The notes under the pieces were generated by a model. It was not told the origin of the DNA and did not search any database. It saw only the letters and a program-made list of their open reading frames with translations. The position numbers were made by a program, and so were the translations under genes. A DNA stretch of 64,000 nucleotides from Tolumonas auensis DSM 9187 (lineage in GTDB: Bacteria > Pseudomonadota > Gammaproteobacteria > Enterobacterales > Aeromonadaceae): assembly GCF_000023065.1 (NCBI RefSeq), contig NC_012691.1, positions 2,152,501 through 2,216,500 of the forward strand, read 5' to 3'. Positions 24,600 to 34,136 of the stretch are shown here, piece after piece (positions within the stretch are counted from its first letter, which is position 1; each line of letters opens with the position of its first letter).

Positions 24600-24687
24600 G
24601 CATCGTTCCGATAAAGTGATGAGGCCAACTGATATATATAATAGTATTGTCTAACTGACAGACGGAGAGATAAAGACGTTGGATATG

Positions 24688-24720
24688 CTAAGACTTATGC
24701 ATCCCGTGCATAAATCTTAG
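24688..24720. repeat. Long hairpin between LysR copy B and the MFS gene
   Basis: Arms CTAAGA-C-TTATGCA and TGCATAA-A-TCTTAG pair over 13 bases with one mismatch around a five-base loop. It lies 81 bases downstream of the LysR stop and 89 bases upstream of the MFS start. There is no T run on either strand, so it may be an operator for the MFS gene or a transcript-end stabiliser. Confidence 0.5.
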
Positions 24721-24800
24721 TGAAATATGATTGAAACATTTAACATGTTGATTTTACGGCATAAACCCATCAATTCGGGGCGTATGCAGATACAAAGCTC

Positions 24801-25694
24801 TCAGCATTTATAATGTAATGCCTTGAGCAATAACATAAATGCCAATTTATGCTGGCGGCGACTTGGATAATACAGGTGCAAGCCAGGGGTTAACGGGCTC
24901 CATTCTTTAAGCACACTGACCAGTTGACCTGCTTCCAGATATTTATTAACCATGGTATCGGGCAAATAAGCAAAACCAAAATTATCTAATGTCGCATCTA
25001 AAACCTGATTAGGTGAGTTGAAAGCAAACTGCCCATGGACCCTCAATTTTGAACTTTTACCATCGCGCTCAAATTCCCAAGCGTACATACCGCCATTACT
25101 GTTCAGCCGCATATTAATGCATTGATGTTTTAACAAGTCATCGGGGATCAACGGTTCAGATTTGCCTTCAAGATAAGCCGGTGTACACACAATAAGAAAT
25201 CGAATATCTGGTGATATGCGAACTGCAATCATGTCTTTTGCAACCTGATCACCAAACCTGACGCCAGCATCATAACGTTCTGTGACAATATCGGTCAGTT
25301 TATTTTCAACATTGATCTCTACTTTTATATCCGGATATTCTTTAGCGAATTGTTTAACTACTGGCCAGATAATATACTGCGCAGCATAATCTGAAGATGA
25401 AAGTCTGATATTACCCGCTGCTTTGTGGTAATCCTCATTTAATAGCTGTAACTCATCTTCTATTTCCGTAAAGCGCGGTTCAATTATTGTCAGTAGCCGT
25501 TCACCTGCATCAGATAAAGAAACACTACGTGTGGTTCGATTAAATAATCGAAGTTTAATCCGCTCTTCGAGCGCTTTTATTGCATGACTTAATGCTGATT
25601 GTGACATACCTAATTTTGCTGCGGCTTTGGTGAAACTGCCTTCCTGAGCTAATGCGATAAATAATAAAAATTCATTAATATTTTCTTTTAGCAT
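24801..25694 (-). CDS. LysR-family regulator (DmlR/YafC-like), copy B
   Basis: 297 residues with HTH segment GSFTKAAAKLGMSQSALSHAIKALEER and the ligand domain including YDAGVRFGDQVAKDMIAVRISPD. It is close in length and sequence to the LysR protein at 20433-21326, so the two flank the aldo/keto reductase-CMD-MFS group like a duplicated pair. It is divergent from the NAD(P)/Fe-S oxidoreductase gene at 25910 and co-directional with the MFS gene. Which one it regulates is not evident. Confidence 0.87.
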   Translation of the reverse strand: MLKENINEFLLFIALAQEGSFTKAAAKLGMSQSALSHAIKALEERIKLRLFNRTTRSVSLSDAGERLLTIIEPRFTEIEDELQLLNEDYHKAAGNIRLSSSDYAAQYIIWPVVKQFAKEYPDIKVEINVENKLTDIVTERYDAGVRFGDQVAKDMIAVRISPDIRFLIVCTPAYLEGKSEPLIPDDLLKHQCINMRLNSNGGMYAWEFERDGKSSKLRVHGQFAFNSPNQVLDATLDNFGFAYLPDTMVNKYLEAGQLVSVLKEWSPLTPGLHLYYPSRRQHKLAFMLLLKALHYKC

Positions 25695-25909
25695 TCAGAT
25701 CCGCCATCCCTTCGCTCATAAAACCAGATATAAAAATCAACAGTGATATTTTAAAAAATATCTTCATCTAAAATACCAGAGTTTTCCTGTCTTGTTAAAA
25801 ATACAACATCAATTTCCATAATGAAGACTGACGATCTATGGACTACAGTTTCTTAAGAAACTGGTGGTTCTTGTCAGCCATCTTACCGATTGCATCCACA
25901 GGGGCTTAT

Positions 25910-27544
25910 ATGAAAAAACACAGTCGGGATATGACGCTGCCACCGGATTTAAGCAGTAAAACCGGCACCGGTCCTATCCGCCATATTCGCCCCATTTATC
26001 AGAATTCACTGCCACCTTGTAACCAGGCCTGTCCGGCCGGTGAAAATATTCAGGAGTGGCTCGCTCTGGCGCAGGCAGAGCGCTATGAGGAAGCCTGGCA
26101 ACATCTGATTGCAAACAACCCGATGCCATCTGTTCATGGCCGGGTCTGCTATCACCCTTGTGAAACTTCCTGTAACCGGAAACATGTTGACCAGTCAGTC
26201 AGTATTCATGCCGTGGAACGTTTCCTGGGTGATCAGGCGCTTCTTCATGGCTGGAAACCGAAATTTGATGCGCCCCCGAGTGGTAAAAAAGTGCTGATTA
26301 TCGGCGCCGGGCCTTCCGGATTATCGTGTGCATGGCAACTTCGTCGTCTCGGTCATAATGTGGAAATTCATGAAGCAGGCCCGATGGCCGGCGGCATGAT
26401 GCGCTTCGGCATCCCCGCTTACCGGATGCCCCGGGATGTACTGGATCGGGAGATCCAGCAAATACTGGATACTGGCATTACGTTGAAACTGAATCAGAAA
26501 GTTAACGATGTTCTGAAGGCTAAAACAGAGAACGGTTTTGATGCCGTTTTTCTGGCTATCGGTGCGCATTTAGCCAAACGTATCGATATCCCGGTGCGCG
26601 AGGCCGGAAAAATTCTGGATGCCGTCAGTTATCTTTCGGCTGTTGAACGGGGAGAAATTCCCAAGTTAGGCCGCCGTGTCGCCATCTATGGCGGCGGAAA
26701 CACCGCGATGGATGCGGCCCGCACCGCACACCGGCTGGGCGCAGAAGAGCCGGTTATCATCTATCGCCGGGATCGTGAACATATGCCGGCGCATCAGTTC
26801 GAAGCCGATGAAGCCATGGAAGAAGGCGTCATCATTAACTGGCTGCGGACCATCCGGAATATAGATGGTACGACATTAACGATTGAGGAAATGACGGTTG
26901 ATGATAAAGGGCATCCCCAGCCTACCGGCCGCTATGAAACGCTGGAAGCGGACAGTGTCATTCTGGCGCTTGGGCAGAACGTGGATCTTTCCGTCATCGA
27001 ACGTATCCCCGGCATCCAATTGCATGAGGATGGTGTTGTTAGCGTTGACGAACATATGATGACGAGTGTTCCGGGCATTTTTGCCGGCGGGGATATGGTG
27101 CCATCCGAACGAACTGTCACTGTCGCAACAGGGCATGGCAAAAAGGCCGCACGGCATATCGATGGCTGGCTTCGTAACCAGCCTTACCAGAAACCTGCCG
27201 CTCACCCCGTCATGCCCTATTCCAAATTGCATCTCTGGTATGACACGGATGCAGAAGCAAGCAGCCAGCCGGTTGTCACCCCGGAAGAACGCGAAGGATT
27301 CGATGAAATTATTGGTGGATTGACACCGGAACAAGCCCGCTATGAAGCCGCACGCTGTTATTCCTGCGGCAACTGTTTCGAGTGTGACGGCTGCTATGGT
27401 GCCTGCCCGGAAGAAGCCATTATCAAGTTAGGCAAAGGGTCGGGATACCGGATTGATTACGACAAATGTACCGGCTGCAGCGCTTGCTATAACCAGTGCC
27501 CCTGTCATGCCATAGAAATGGTCAGTGAGGAAGTGCAGAAATGA
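25910..27544 (+). CDS. GltD-like NAD(P)/FAD/Fe-S oxidoreductase with C-terminal 2[4Fe-4S] ferredoxin domain
   Basis: 544 residues. The N-terminal Fe-S domain has cysteines at 37, 41, 80, 84 and 88 as in glutamate synthase small subunits. An FAD-binding GAGPSG (132-137) and an NAD(P)-binding GGGNTA (261-266) follow. The C-terminal ferredoxin domain (about 480-535) has eight clustered Cys (CYSCGNC...CYGACP and CTGCSACYNQCP). This architecture moves electrons between NAD(P)H and ferredoxin or a partner enzyme. The stop overlaps the PFOR start (ATGA), so the two are translationally coupled and probably form a complex. The start at 25910 has an AGGGG box six bases upstream; an upstream in-frame ATG at 25838 adds a non-conserved segment. 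Confidence 0.88.
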   Translation: MKKHSRDMTLPPDLSSKTGTGPIRHIRPIYQNSLPPCNQACPAGENIQEWLALAQAERYEEAWQHLIANNPMPSVHGRVCYHPCETSCNRKHVDQSVSIHAVERFLGDQALLHGWKPKFDAPPSGKKVLIIGAGPSGLSCAWQLRRLGHNVEIHEAGPMAGGMMRFGIPAYRMPRDVLDREIQQILDTGITLKLNQKVNDVLKAKTENGFDAVFLAIGAHLAKRIDIPVREAGKILDAVSYLSAVERGEIPKLGRRVAIYGGGNTAMDAARTAHRLGAEEPVIIYRRDREHMPAHQFEADEAMEEGVIINWLRTIRNIDGTTLTIEEMTVDDKGHPQPTGRYETLEADSVILALGQNVDLSVIERIPGIQLHEDGVVSVDEHMMTSVPGIFAGGDMVPSERTVTVATGHGKKAARHIDGWLRNQPYQKPAAHPVMPYSKLHLWYDTDAEASSQPVVTPEEREGFDEIIGGLTPEQARYEAARCYSCGNCFECDGCYGACPEEAIIKLGKGSGYRIDYDKCTGCSACYNQCPCHAIEMVSEEVQK

Positions 27545-30500
27545 ACAAGCATAACGCGATGCCCGCTTCTGACATGGTCATGATTGATGGCAATGAGGCT
27601 GCGGCCTGGGTTGCGTATAAAGTCAGTGAAATTTGCGCGATTTATCCGATCACCCCCTCCTCGACCATGGCTGAACTGGCTGACGAATGGTCAACCCAGC
27701 TGATACCGAATATCTGGGGAAATGTTCCCACTATCATCGAGATGCAACATGAGGGCGGAGCCGCTGGCGCTGTCCACGGCGCACTACAGGCCGGCGCGCT
27801 GAGTACCACCTTTACTGCGTCACAAGGGCTCATGCTGATGATCCCGAATATGTACAAAATTGCCGGTGAACTGACATCGACTGTCTTTCATGTTGCCGCG
27901 CGCTCACTCGCAGCGCAGGGACTTTCTATTTTTGGTGATCATCAGGATGTCATGGCGACAAGGGCAACGGGGTTTGCCATGCTTTCATCCGCCTCTGTCC
28001 AGCAAGCGCAGGATATGGCAATGATTGCTCACTCCGTCACACTGAGTACCCGGATCCCGTTCCTGCATTTTTTTGATGGTTTTCGTACGTCGCACGAAAT
28101 AAACAAGATTTCCCGGCTGTCTGATGATCAGATAAAACAGATGATCTGTGATCAGCAAGTCAGGGAGCACAGGGCCCGGGCGCTGAATCCGGATCGGCCG
28201 TTCATGAGAGGCACGGCACAGAATCCGGATACTTATTTCCAGAGCAGAGAAACCGTTAATTCGTTTTATGACCGTGTGCCGGACATTGCTGAACAAACAA
28301 TGAAACGCTTCGCTGAACTGACCGGACGCCAATACCATCTGGTTGAATATCATGGCGCAGCTGATGCGGAACATGTCATCGTCATCATGGGCTCCGGCGC
28401 ATCCACAGTAAAACAAACCGTTGACGTGCTGAATACCAGTGGCAACAAATTCGGTGTCGTGACGGTTCACCTGTACCGCCCGTTTCCCGGCAAACACTTC
28501 ATTAACGCATTTCCGCAAACAACGAAGTTTATAACTGTGCTGGACAGAACAAAGGAACCCGGCTCAAACGGCGAACCGCTGTATCAGGATACAGTCACCG
28601 CTTTCGTCTCCGCGGTGCAGCATCAGCGATTCAGACAACTGCCAAAAATCAGCGGCGGACGCTACGGGCTTTCGTCAAAAGAATTCACACCGGCGATGGT
28701 CAAGGCCGTTTTTGAAGAACAGCAAAAATTGACCGCCAATGACTTCTTCACGATAGGGATTACCGACGATGTCACGCATCTGAGTTTACCGTGGAATGAA
28801 TCATGGCAAATCGAACCGCAAAATCAGGTCCGCGCCTTGTTCTTTGGGCTGGGAGCCGATGGTACGGTCGGCGCCAACAAAAACAGCATCAAGATTATCG
28901 GTGAATTGCCCGACTATTTTGCCCAGGGTTACTTTGTCTATGACTCGAAAAAATCAGGCTCAAGAACCGTTTCTCATTTGCGCTTTGGCCCTGAACCAAT
29001 AGACGCCCCCTATCTCATCACATCAGCAAATTTCATCGGCTGCCATCAGTTCAATTTCATCGAGTCACTGGATTTATTACGTTATGCCGAACCCGGCGCC
29101 ACATTTCTTCTTAACAGTCCCTACCCTGCGGATGATACCTGGGCGCATCTGCCAAAGCATGTGCAAAAACAGATCTGGCATAAGCAGTTGATGTTCTATG
29201 TGATTAATGCCACAGAGGTTGCACGCGACACCGGTATGGGTACGCGCATTAATACCATCATGCAGACCTGTTTTTTTGCGCTGTCTAATGTGATGCCAAA
29301 AGAACAGGCCATAAAGCTGATTAAGAAAAGTATCGAGAAGACTTACCACAAAAAAGGACGAACCGTCATTGAGAAAAATTTTGAGGCGGTCGATGTCACC
29401 TTAGCGCATCTGTATCAGGTACCCATTTCTGAAAAGCTCACTGGTATTGCTGACGCGGAATGGAAAATGCCCGGGAACACGTCCTCTTTTGTTCGCGAAG
29501 TCACTGCCGAAATGCTGCAGGAACGCGGAGACAGGATACCTGTTTCACTATTACCGGCAGACGGCACTTATCCGACAGCGACCAGTCAGTGGGAAAAGCG
29601 CAATATCGCGCTGGAAATTCCGGAATGGCGGGAAGATCTGTGCATCCAATGCGGTAACTGTTCTTTCGTCTGCCCTCACGCTGCCATCAGAGCCAAGTTT
29701 TATCATAAGGATTTGGCAGAAAATGCCCCGGCAGGTGCTAAATGGGCACCCATCAGCGCCCGGGGATTTCCAGATACGCTTTATACCCTGCAGGTTTATC
29801 CGGAAGATTGCACCGGTTGTGGTCTCTGTGTTGAAGCCTGCCCGGTCCGGGCGGACGATGCACAACACCGAGCCATTAATATGGCCGATAAATTACCCAT
29901 TCTGGCGCGGGAAAAACGCGCTCTTGGCTGGTTCAATTCGTTGCCCTGGCCAAAACGCGCGGCCATTGATTTCTCGACCATACGCGGTGTGCAGTTTTTA
30001 GAACCGCTCTTTGAGTTTTCCGGTGCCTGCGCCGGTTGCGGCGAAACGCCTTATCTGAAAGCGCTCACCCAGTTATTTGGTGACCGGATGATGGTGGCCA
30101 ACGCCACAGGATGCTCATCTATCTATGGCGGAAATTTACCCACTACGCCGTGGGCAAAAAACAGCGAAGGTAAAGGTCCGGCCTGGTCAAATTCACTGTT
30201 CGAAGATAACGCTGAGTTTGGTCTGGGTTTTCGCCTGACAGCGGATCATCACCGTACACAGGCATCAACCGCGCTGCGAACCATGACGCCGCAACTTGGT
30301 ACTGAACTGATAGAACAGATCATCAACGCCCCGCAACAGGTCGAATCGCAGATCCAGCAGCAGCGCGAACGTTTACTGCGGGTCCGTGAACTCTTAGCCA
30401 ATGATAATTCGGAAGCGGTACTTAATCTGCAGAGTCTGCTGGATCATCTGATCAGACGTTCAGTCTGGATCATTGGCGGCGATGGCTGGGCCTATGATAT

Positions 30501-31131
30501 TGGCTCTTCAGGATTAGACCATGTGATCGCTTCCGGCAAAGACGTCAATATCCTGGTTATGGATACCGAGGTTTATTCCAATACCGGCGGCCAGATGTCG
30601 AAATCGACGCCGCTGGGTGCTGTCGCCAAATTTGCAGCGGGCGGAAAAACTATGGCGAAAAAGGATATGGCATTACAGGCGATCGCCTACGGGAATGTAT
30701 ATGTTGCCCGGATAGCCTTTGGTGCGAACCCGCAACAGGCACTTCAGGCCATGCGGGAAGCGGAAGCCTATCCGGGGCCATCGCTCATCATTGCATACAG
30801 CCACTGCATTGCGCATGGTATCGATATGCGAACCGGGTTGATTCAGCAAAAACGGGCGGTCACTTCCGGTCATTGGCCATTGATCCGCTATAACCCTATT
30901 CTACGTGAACAGGGCCGGAACCCCTTCACGCTGGATAGCCTGCGGCCAACCATACCGCTTTATGAATATCGTAAATATGAAAGCCGCTATCAGACGCTGA
31001 TGCAACTTCATCCGGAAGAAGCACAACGACTCATGGAGATCGCACAAAAAGTGGTTGATCAAAAATGGACGACTTATGAAGGCATGGCGCTCTATTCCGC
31101 AGAAGCATTTCATCCTGATGCGAGGCGATAG
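27541..31131 (+). CDS. nifJ: Pyruvate:ferredoxin/flavodoxin oxidoreductase
   Basis: Oxidises pyruvate with CoA to acetyl-CoA and CO2, reducing ferredoxin or flavodoxin; O2-sensitive, cytoplasmic. The 1196 residues hold all fused domains: the pyruvate-binding domain I (SEICAIYPITPSSTMAELADEW), domain III EKR-type segment (DGTVGANKNSIKIIGE), a two-[4Fe-4S] ferredoxin domain (CIQCGNCSFVCP at 701, CTGCGLCVEACP at 757), and the TPP domain (CAGCGETPY at 830, GGDGWAYDIGSSGLDHV near 980). The ferredoxin cysteines are all present. It is coupled to the preceding GltD-like gene, which suggests NAD(P)-linked function rather than the usual flavodoxin alone. Keto-acid preference other than pyruvate is possible but less likely. 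Confidence 0.94.
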   Translation: MNKHNAMPASDMVMIDGNEAAAWVAYKVSEICAIYPITPSSTMAELADEWSTQLIPNIWGNVPTIIEMQHEGGAAGAVHGALQAGALSTTFTASQGLMLMIPNMYKIAGELTSTVFHVAARSLAAQGLSIFGDHQDVMATRATGFAMLSSASVQQAQDMAMIAHSVTLSTRIPFLHFFDGFRTSHEINKISRLSDDQIKQMICDQQVREHRARALNPDRPFMRGTAQNPDTYFQSRETVNSFYDRVPDIAEQTMKRFAELTGRQYHLVEYHGAADAEHVIVIMGSGASTVKQTVDVLNTSGNKFGVVTVHLYRPFPGKHFINAFPQTTKFITVLDRTKEPGSNGEPLYQDTVTAFVSAVQHQRFRQLPKISGGRYGLSSKEFTPAMVKAVFEEQQKLTANDFFTIGITDDVTHLSLPWNESWQIEPQNQVRALFFGLGADGTVGANKNSIKIIGELPDYFAQGYFVYDSKKSGSRTVSHLRFGPEPIDAPYLITSANFIGCHQFNFIESLDLLRYAEPGATFLLNSPYPADDTWAHLPKHVQKQIWHKQLMFYVINATEVARDTGMGTRINTIMQTCFFALSNVMPKEQAIKLIKKSIEKTYHKKGRTVIEKNFEAVDVTLAHLYQVPISEKLTGIADAEWKMPGNTSSFVREVTAEMLQERGDRIPVSLLPADGTYPTATSQWEKRNIALEIPEWREDLCIQCGNCSFVCPHAAIRAKFYHKDLAENAPAGAKWAPISARGFPDTLYTLQVYPEDCTGCGLCVEACPVRADDAQHRAINMADKLPILAREKRALGWFNSLPWPKRAAIDFSTIRGVQFLEPLFEFSGACAGCGETPYLKALTQLFGDRMMVANATGCSSIYGGNLPTTPWAKNSEGKGPAWSNSLFEDNAEFGLGFRLTADHHRTQASTALRTMTPQLGTELIEQIINAPQQVESQIQQQRERLLRVRELLANDNSEAVLNLQSLLDHLIRRSVWIIGGDGWAYDIGSSGLDHVIASGKDVNILVMDTEVYSNTGGQMSKSTPLGAVAKFAAGGKTMAKKDMALQAIAYGNVYVARIAFGANPQQALQAMREAEAYPGPSLIIAYSHCIAHGIDMRTGLIQQKRAVTSGHWPLIRYNPILREQGRNPFTLDSLRPTIPLYEYRKYESRYQTLMQLHPEEAQRLMEIAQKVVDQKWTTYEGMALYSAEAFHPDARR

Positions 31132-31146
31132 CCTGCGGAAGAAGCG

Positions 31147-31182
31147 AATCACCGGCCTGAATGAAGCAGAAAACCGGTGATT
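31147..31182. terminator. Hairpin between nifJ and the DsrE gene
   Basis: Nine-base perfect stem (AATCACCGG with CCGGTGATT) with an 18-base loop, between convergent genes 16 bases after the nifJ stop. No strong T run follows, so it may act as a weak or Rho-assisted end. Confidence 0.4.
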
Positions 31183-31222
31183 GCCCGCCGTATTGCCCGT
31201 TACTTACCGGGTAACTGATTCG

Positions 31223-31639
31223 TTACCAGGATAATGCTTTGGTATTATCCTGGAATAATGCGCCACCGGTCAGGTCCGGATTACTGACTTTCAGCCCCGG
31301 TAATAGATCTGATTCCTGAACGTTATAGTGTTTGATACAGGTCGGACAGACCAGAACCACAGCACCTTTGGCGACCAGCTCACTCAATATCTTCTGCTGA
31401 TTAGCATATTTCGCTGCGTTGACTTTGGATGCAAGCAGCACCCCTTTATCATTTAAAAAGAGAGTCAGCGGATGCCCCCGATCTAACTGGCTTTTACCAA
31501 AACCAATCGCCATAGCTGAACGATGTTCTTCATTGGTCGTCATATTAATGAATAATGGATCGGTAGCAGCAGCCAATCCCGGACCAGCAACACCCAGAAA
31601 AAGTGTTGCGGATAATAAAATTCTGACGAGATAACGCAT
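31223..31639 (-). CDS. Periplasmic DsrE-family protein
   Basis: 138 residues with a Sec signal peptide (1-24, cleavage near GLAA). The mature part has the DsrE/TusD-like fold (FINMTTNEEHRSAMAIGFGKSQLDRGHPLTLFLNDKGV, in family spacing) and a CPTC motif (about residues 98-101) in place of the single active-site Cys of TusD. Such exported DsrE proteins may handle sulfur or act as thiol proteins, but their role is unsettled. The last ten codons plus the stop region form a perfect 10-base hairpin at 31226-31253, likely part of its transcript end. Confidence 0.8.
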   Translation of the reverse strand: MRYLVRILLSATLFLGVAGPGLAAATDPLFINMTTNEEHRSAMAIGFGKSQLDRGHPLTLFLNDKGVLLASKVNAAKYANQQKILSELVAKGAVVLVCPTCIKHYNVQESDLLPGLKVSNPDLTGGALFQDNTKALSW

Positions 31640-31847
31640 AAATATCTTCCTTTTAAAATCAACGAATAATCAATTTTAAGCTAAGCAGAAAACAGGCATT
31701 TAGCAAATTAGTTGTCTGGCAGGATCCTTTTAATATTTCCGGATTGTGTAATATATTTCGGTGTGCTTTATATACTAGATATTAACGACGTTTCTCTTTC
31801 AGCGAATATGAACAATTACAGAAAACCTAACGGGATCCGTTACCCCG

Positions 31848-34136
31848 CTACCCCTTAATATCATTCTGCCGGATAAATTCTCCAAGCTGCTTATCTTCTT
31901 TTAATATGTGGTGCATAAGGTAATGTCTGATCAATCTGACCATGAATAACTCACCAAATCCCTTGGATACTTTCATCTTTACATTGGGAATTTCAGCGAG
32001 GAAATACTCATGTTCAGCCTTATGCGATTCAAGCCCCGGATAAGCGTATCGTTTCATCAGGTTTTCTTCACTCAGGAAATGGGAACTTATTAAACGGCCC
32101 AGTTCATCAAACAATAAGGTAATCTCTTTTTCATCAATATTATTTTTTATTGCTGCAGACAAATTACTCAGCGCATTGACTATTACCTGATGTTGTTCAT
32201 CGATCTCTCGTACGCCGACTTTGTGCAGTTCATCAGAAAAAATCAGATCCGCCTCATTTGTTTCAGCTGAACTGATATCACCAGAAAACATGTAGTTGTT
32301 CTTGCCGTTCTTTTTACACTGATACATCGCTGCATCAGCAGCAACAAGAAGCGTATCCATTTCAGTGCCATTATCCGGGAAAATAGCGATCCCGATACTG
32401 GCACCAACATGACATTCCATGCCATCAGCAATCACGATTGCCGGAGCAATAGCGTCCAGTAATTTACGGGCTACATATCCGGCTTCATGGGCATTTCCCA
32501 GATCATTAAGAATGACAACAAATTCATCGCCCGCCATCCGTGCAACCGTATCGTTTTCACGCAATGAAGATACAAAACGATCCGCAACGGTCTGCAAGGT
32601 TATATCTCCGGCCTCATGACCGTAGCGATCATTAACTTGCTTGAAGCCATCCAGATCAATAAATAGTAAGCCGAATTGTTTCTTGTTCCGTTTGGCATTT
32701 GAAATGCTCCGGGCAAGACGATCAAAAAACAGCTGTCTGTTAGGAAGGCCGGTTAACCCGTCATGATAAGCCATAAACCGAAGTTTAAGCTCGGTCTCTT
32801 TACGCTCACCCACATCACGCGCCACTGCATAGATCGTATTTTCACGACAAACTGAACACCACTCGATGAAACAATAGGCACCATCCTGTCGTCTGTAACG
32901 ATTGGTAAAGCCAGCCACCGCTTCGCCATTTAACTGCTTTAACCATATAGCCTTTGTCGCTGCAACATCCGTGGGATGTACATAGTCCATAAAGGCAGAA
33001 CCTTCGAGTTCCTTCAGTGAATAGCCCAGTAATTTTGTCCAGGACGGACTTATCTTTCTGAAATGTCCGTCCAGATCGACCATACAGAGTAAATCTGGTG
33101 ATACATCGAAAAAGGTTTCCAGTTCCCGGCGTGCTGCACGAACCAGCGCTTCCGCTTTACTAGTCTCCCGCTCTACAAAACGACGTTTTTTCTGCGAAAA
33201 GAAAAGACCACCGGCACCAACTAAAACAAGCAAAATATACAAACTACTGTACCGGAGAGTATTTTTTTTCCATTCAGCATAAATAGCATCAATCTCACGA
33301 GCCACTTTGAAGATGATTGGCTTATCCATATGGAACTTCGCAGGCTGAATAGTGCGCAGCACAACCATTTGTTCTTCACCAGCGGCATAGCCAGTAAAAA
33401 TTGACACCTCACGGTTGCTTTTTATATGCCGGGAAAAGAACGAACCGGGTGTTGCCATATTCATCCCGATAGGTTCTTTATGGTCCGGAGATGATAGAAA
33501 CAATGTGCCATCGCCATGAATAACTGCTGACCATAAATCGGGGGAATAGCGAATGGCCTGCATGAGAACGTTGAACTCCTGCGCTGCGAGGGATGCAGTG
33601 ACAACGCCGGCAAACTTCCCATCGGGGCCGATAACCGCACGCGACAGAGTTAAAGTCCAGCGACCTAAAACAGATTGAAAGGGTGAACTGATATACAGCA
33701 TATCCGGATCCGGATTTTTCTGCGGGGCCTGAAAATATTCGCGATACGCAAAGTTTTTCCCGATAACTTCCTTTTTAGCTGATGTCAAAACATTGCCGTC
33801 GGCATCAAGAATGCCTATCGAATGCACATTTGGCATCGCATCTGACAATGACTTGAGGTGCTCATGGGCAACAGACATGCCATCTTGCTGCTGCGACCAT
33901 ACGTCTAAATTACGTCTGACACTGGAAAGCGTAGTTCCGATGGAAATTAACTGATGAGAAATATGATCATGGATAACCGCGGCATTATCAGTCAGGCGCT
34001 CTCTTTCCAGAGTATCGACACGCAGATATTCATCATAGCTTACGTACCCGAGCCAGCTGCCCATAACGGCAAAACAGAAAAAAAAGATAACCCATTCTCT
34101 GGTAAAGCGGCTCGTTCTGAGCGAATTATTATTCAT
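31848..34136 (-). CDS. Membrane Cache-PAS-GGDEF diguanylate cyclase with C-terminal bacteriohemerythrin
   Basis: 762 residues. In order: TM1 (about 12-32), a periplasmic dCache-type sensor (about 40-285), TM2 (about 297-315), PAS (about 340-450, FFDVSPDLLCMVDLDGHFRKI), GGDEF (about 455-620) and hemerythrin (about 630-760). The catalytic motif is AGDEF (about 534), a variant found in active cyclases, and the inhibitory-site RxxD is present (REND). The hemerythrin di-iron ligands are recognisable: EIDEQH, HFLSEE, the HKAEHEYF stretch and HHILKED. It probably makes c-di-GMP in response to both an extracellular ligand and O2 or redox state. The start at 34136 has AGAGG six bases upstream. It is monocistronic. 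Confidence 0.9.
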   Translation of the reverse strand: MNNNSLRTSRFTREWVIFFFCFAVMGSWLGYVSYDEYLRVDTLERERLTDNAAVIHDHISHQLISIGTTLSSVRRNLDVWSQQQDGMSVAHEHLKSLSDAMPNVHSIGILDADGNVLTSAKKEVIGKNFAYREYFQAPQKNPDPDMLYISSPFQSVLGRWTLTLSRAVIGPDGKFAGVVTASLAAQEFNVLMQAIRYSPDLWSAVIHGDGTLFLSSPDHKEPIGMNMATPGSFFSRHIKSNREVSIFTGYAAGEEQMVVLRTIQPAKFHMDKPIIFKVAREIDAIYAEWKKNTLRYSSLYILLVLVGAGGLFFSQKKRRFVERETSKAEALVRAARRELETFFDVSPDLLCMVDLDGHFRKISPSWTKLLGYSLKELEGSAFMDYVHPTDVAATKAIWLKQLNGEAVAGFTNRYRRQDGAYCFIEWCSVCRENTIYAVARDVGERKETELKLRFMAYHDGLTGLPNRQLFFDRLARSISNAKRNKKQFGLLFIDLDGFKQVNDRYGHEAGDITLQTVADRFVSSLRENDTVARMAGDEFVVILNDLGNAHEAGYVARKLLDAIAPAIVIADGMECHVGASIGIAIFPDNGTEMDTLLVAADAAMYQCKKNGKNNYMFSGDISSAETNEADLIFSDELHKVGVREIDEQHQVIVNALSNLSAAIKNNIDEKEITLLFDELGRLISSHFLSEENLMKRYAYPGLESHKAEHEYFLAEIPNVKMKVSKGFGELFMVRLIRHYLMHHILKEDKQLGEFIRQNDIKG

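Noticed and set aside
27985-28518. Minus-strand 177-codon frame inside nifJ, and similar long frames at 26876-27334, 29447-30001 and 29551-29868
   Set aside because: They lie opposite or out of frame with strongly conserved PFOR/GltD-like coding sequence and are a by-product of its codon use.
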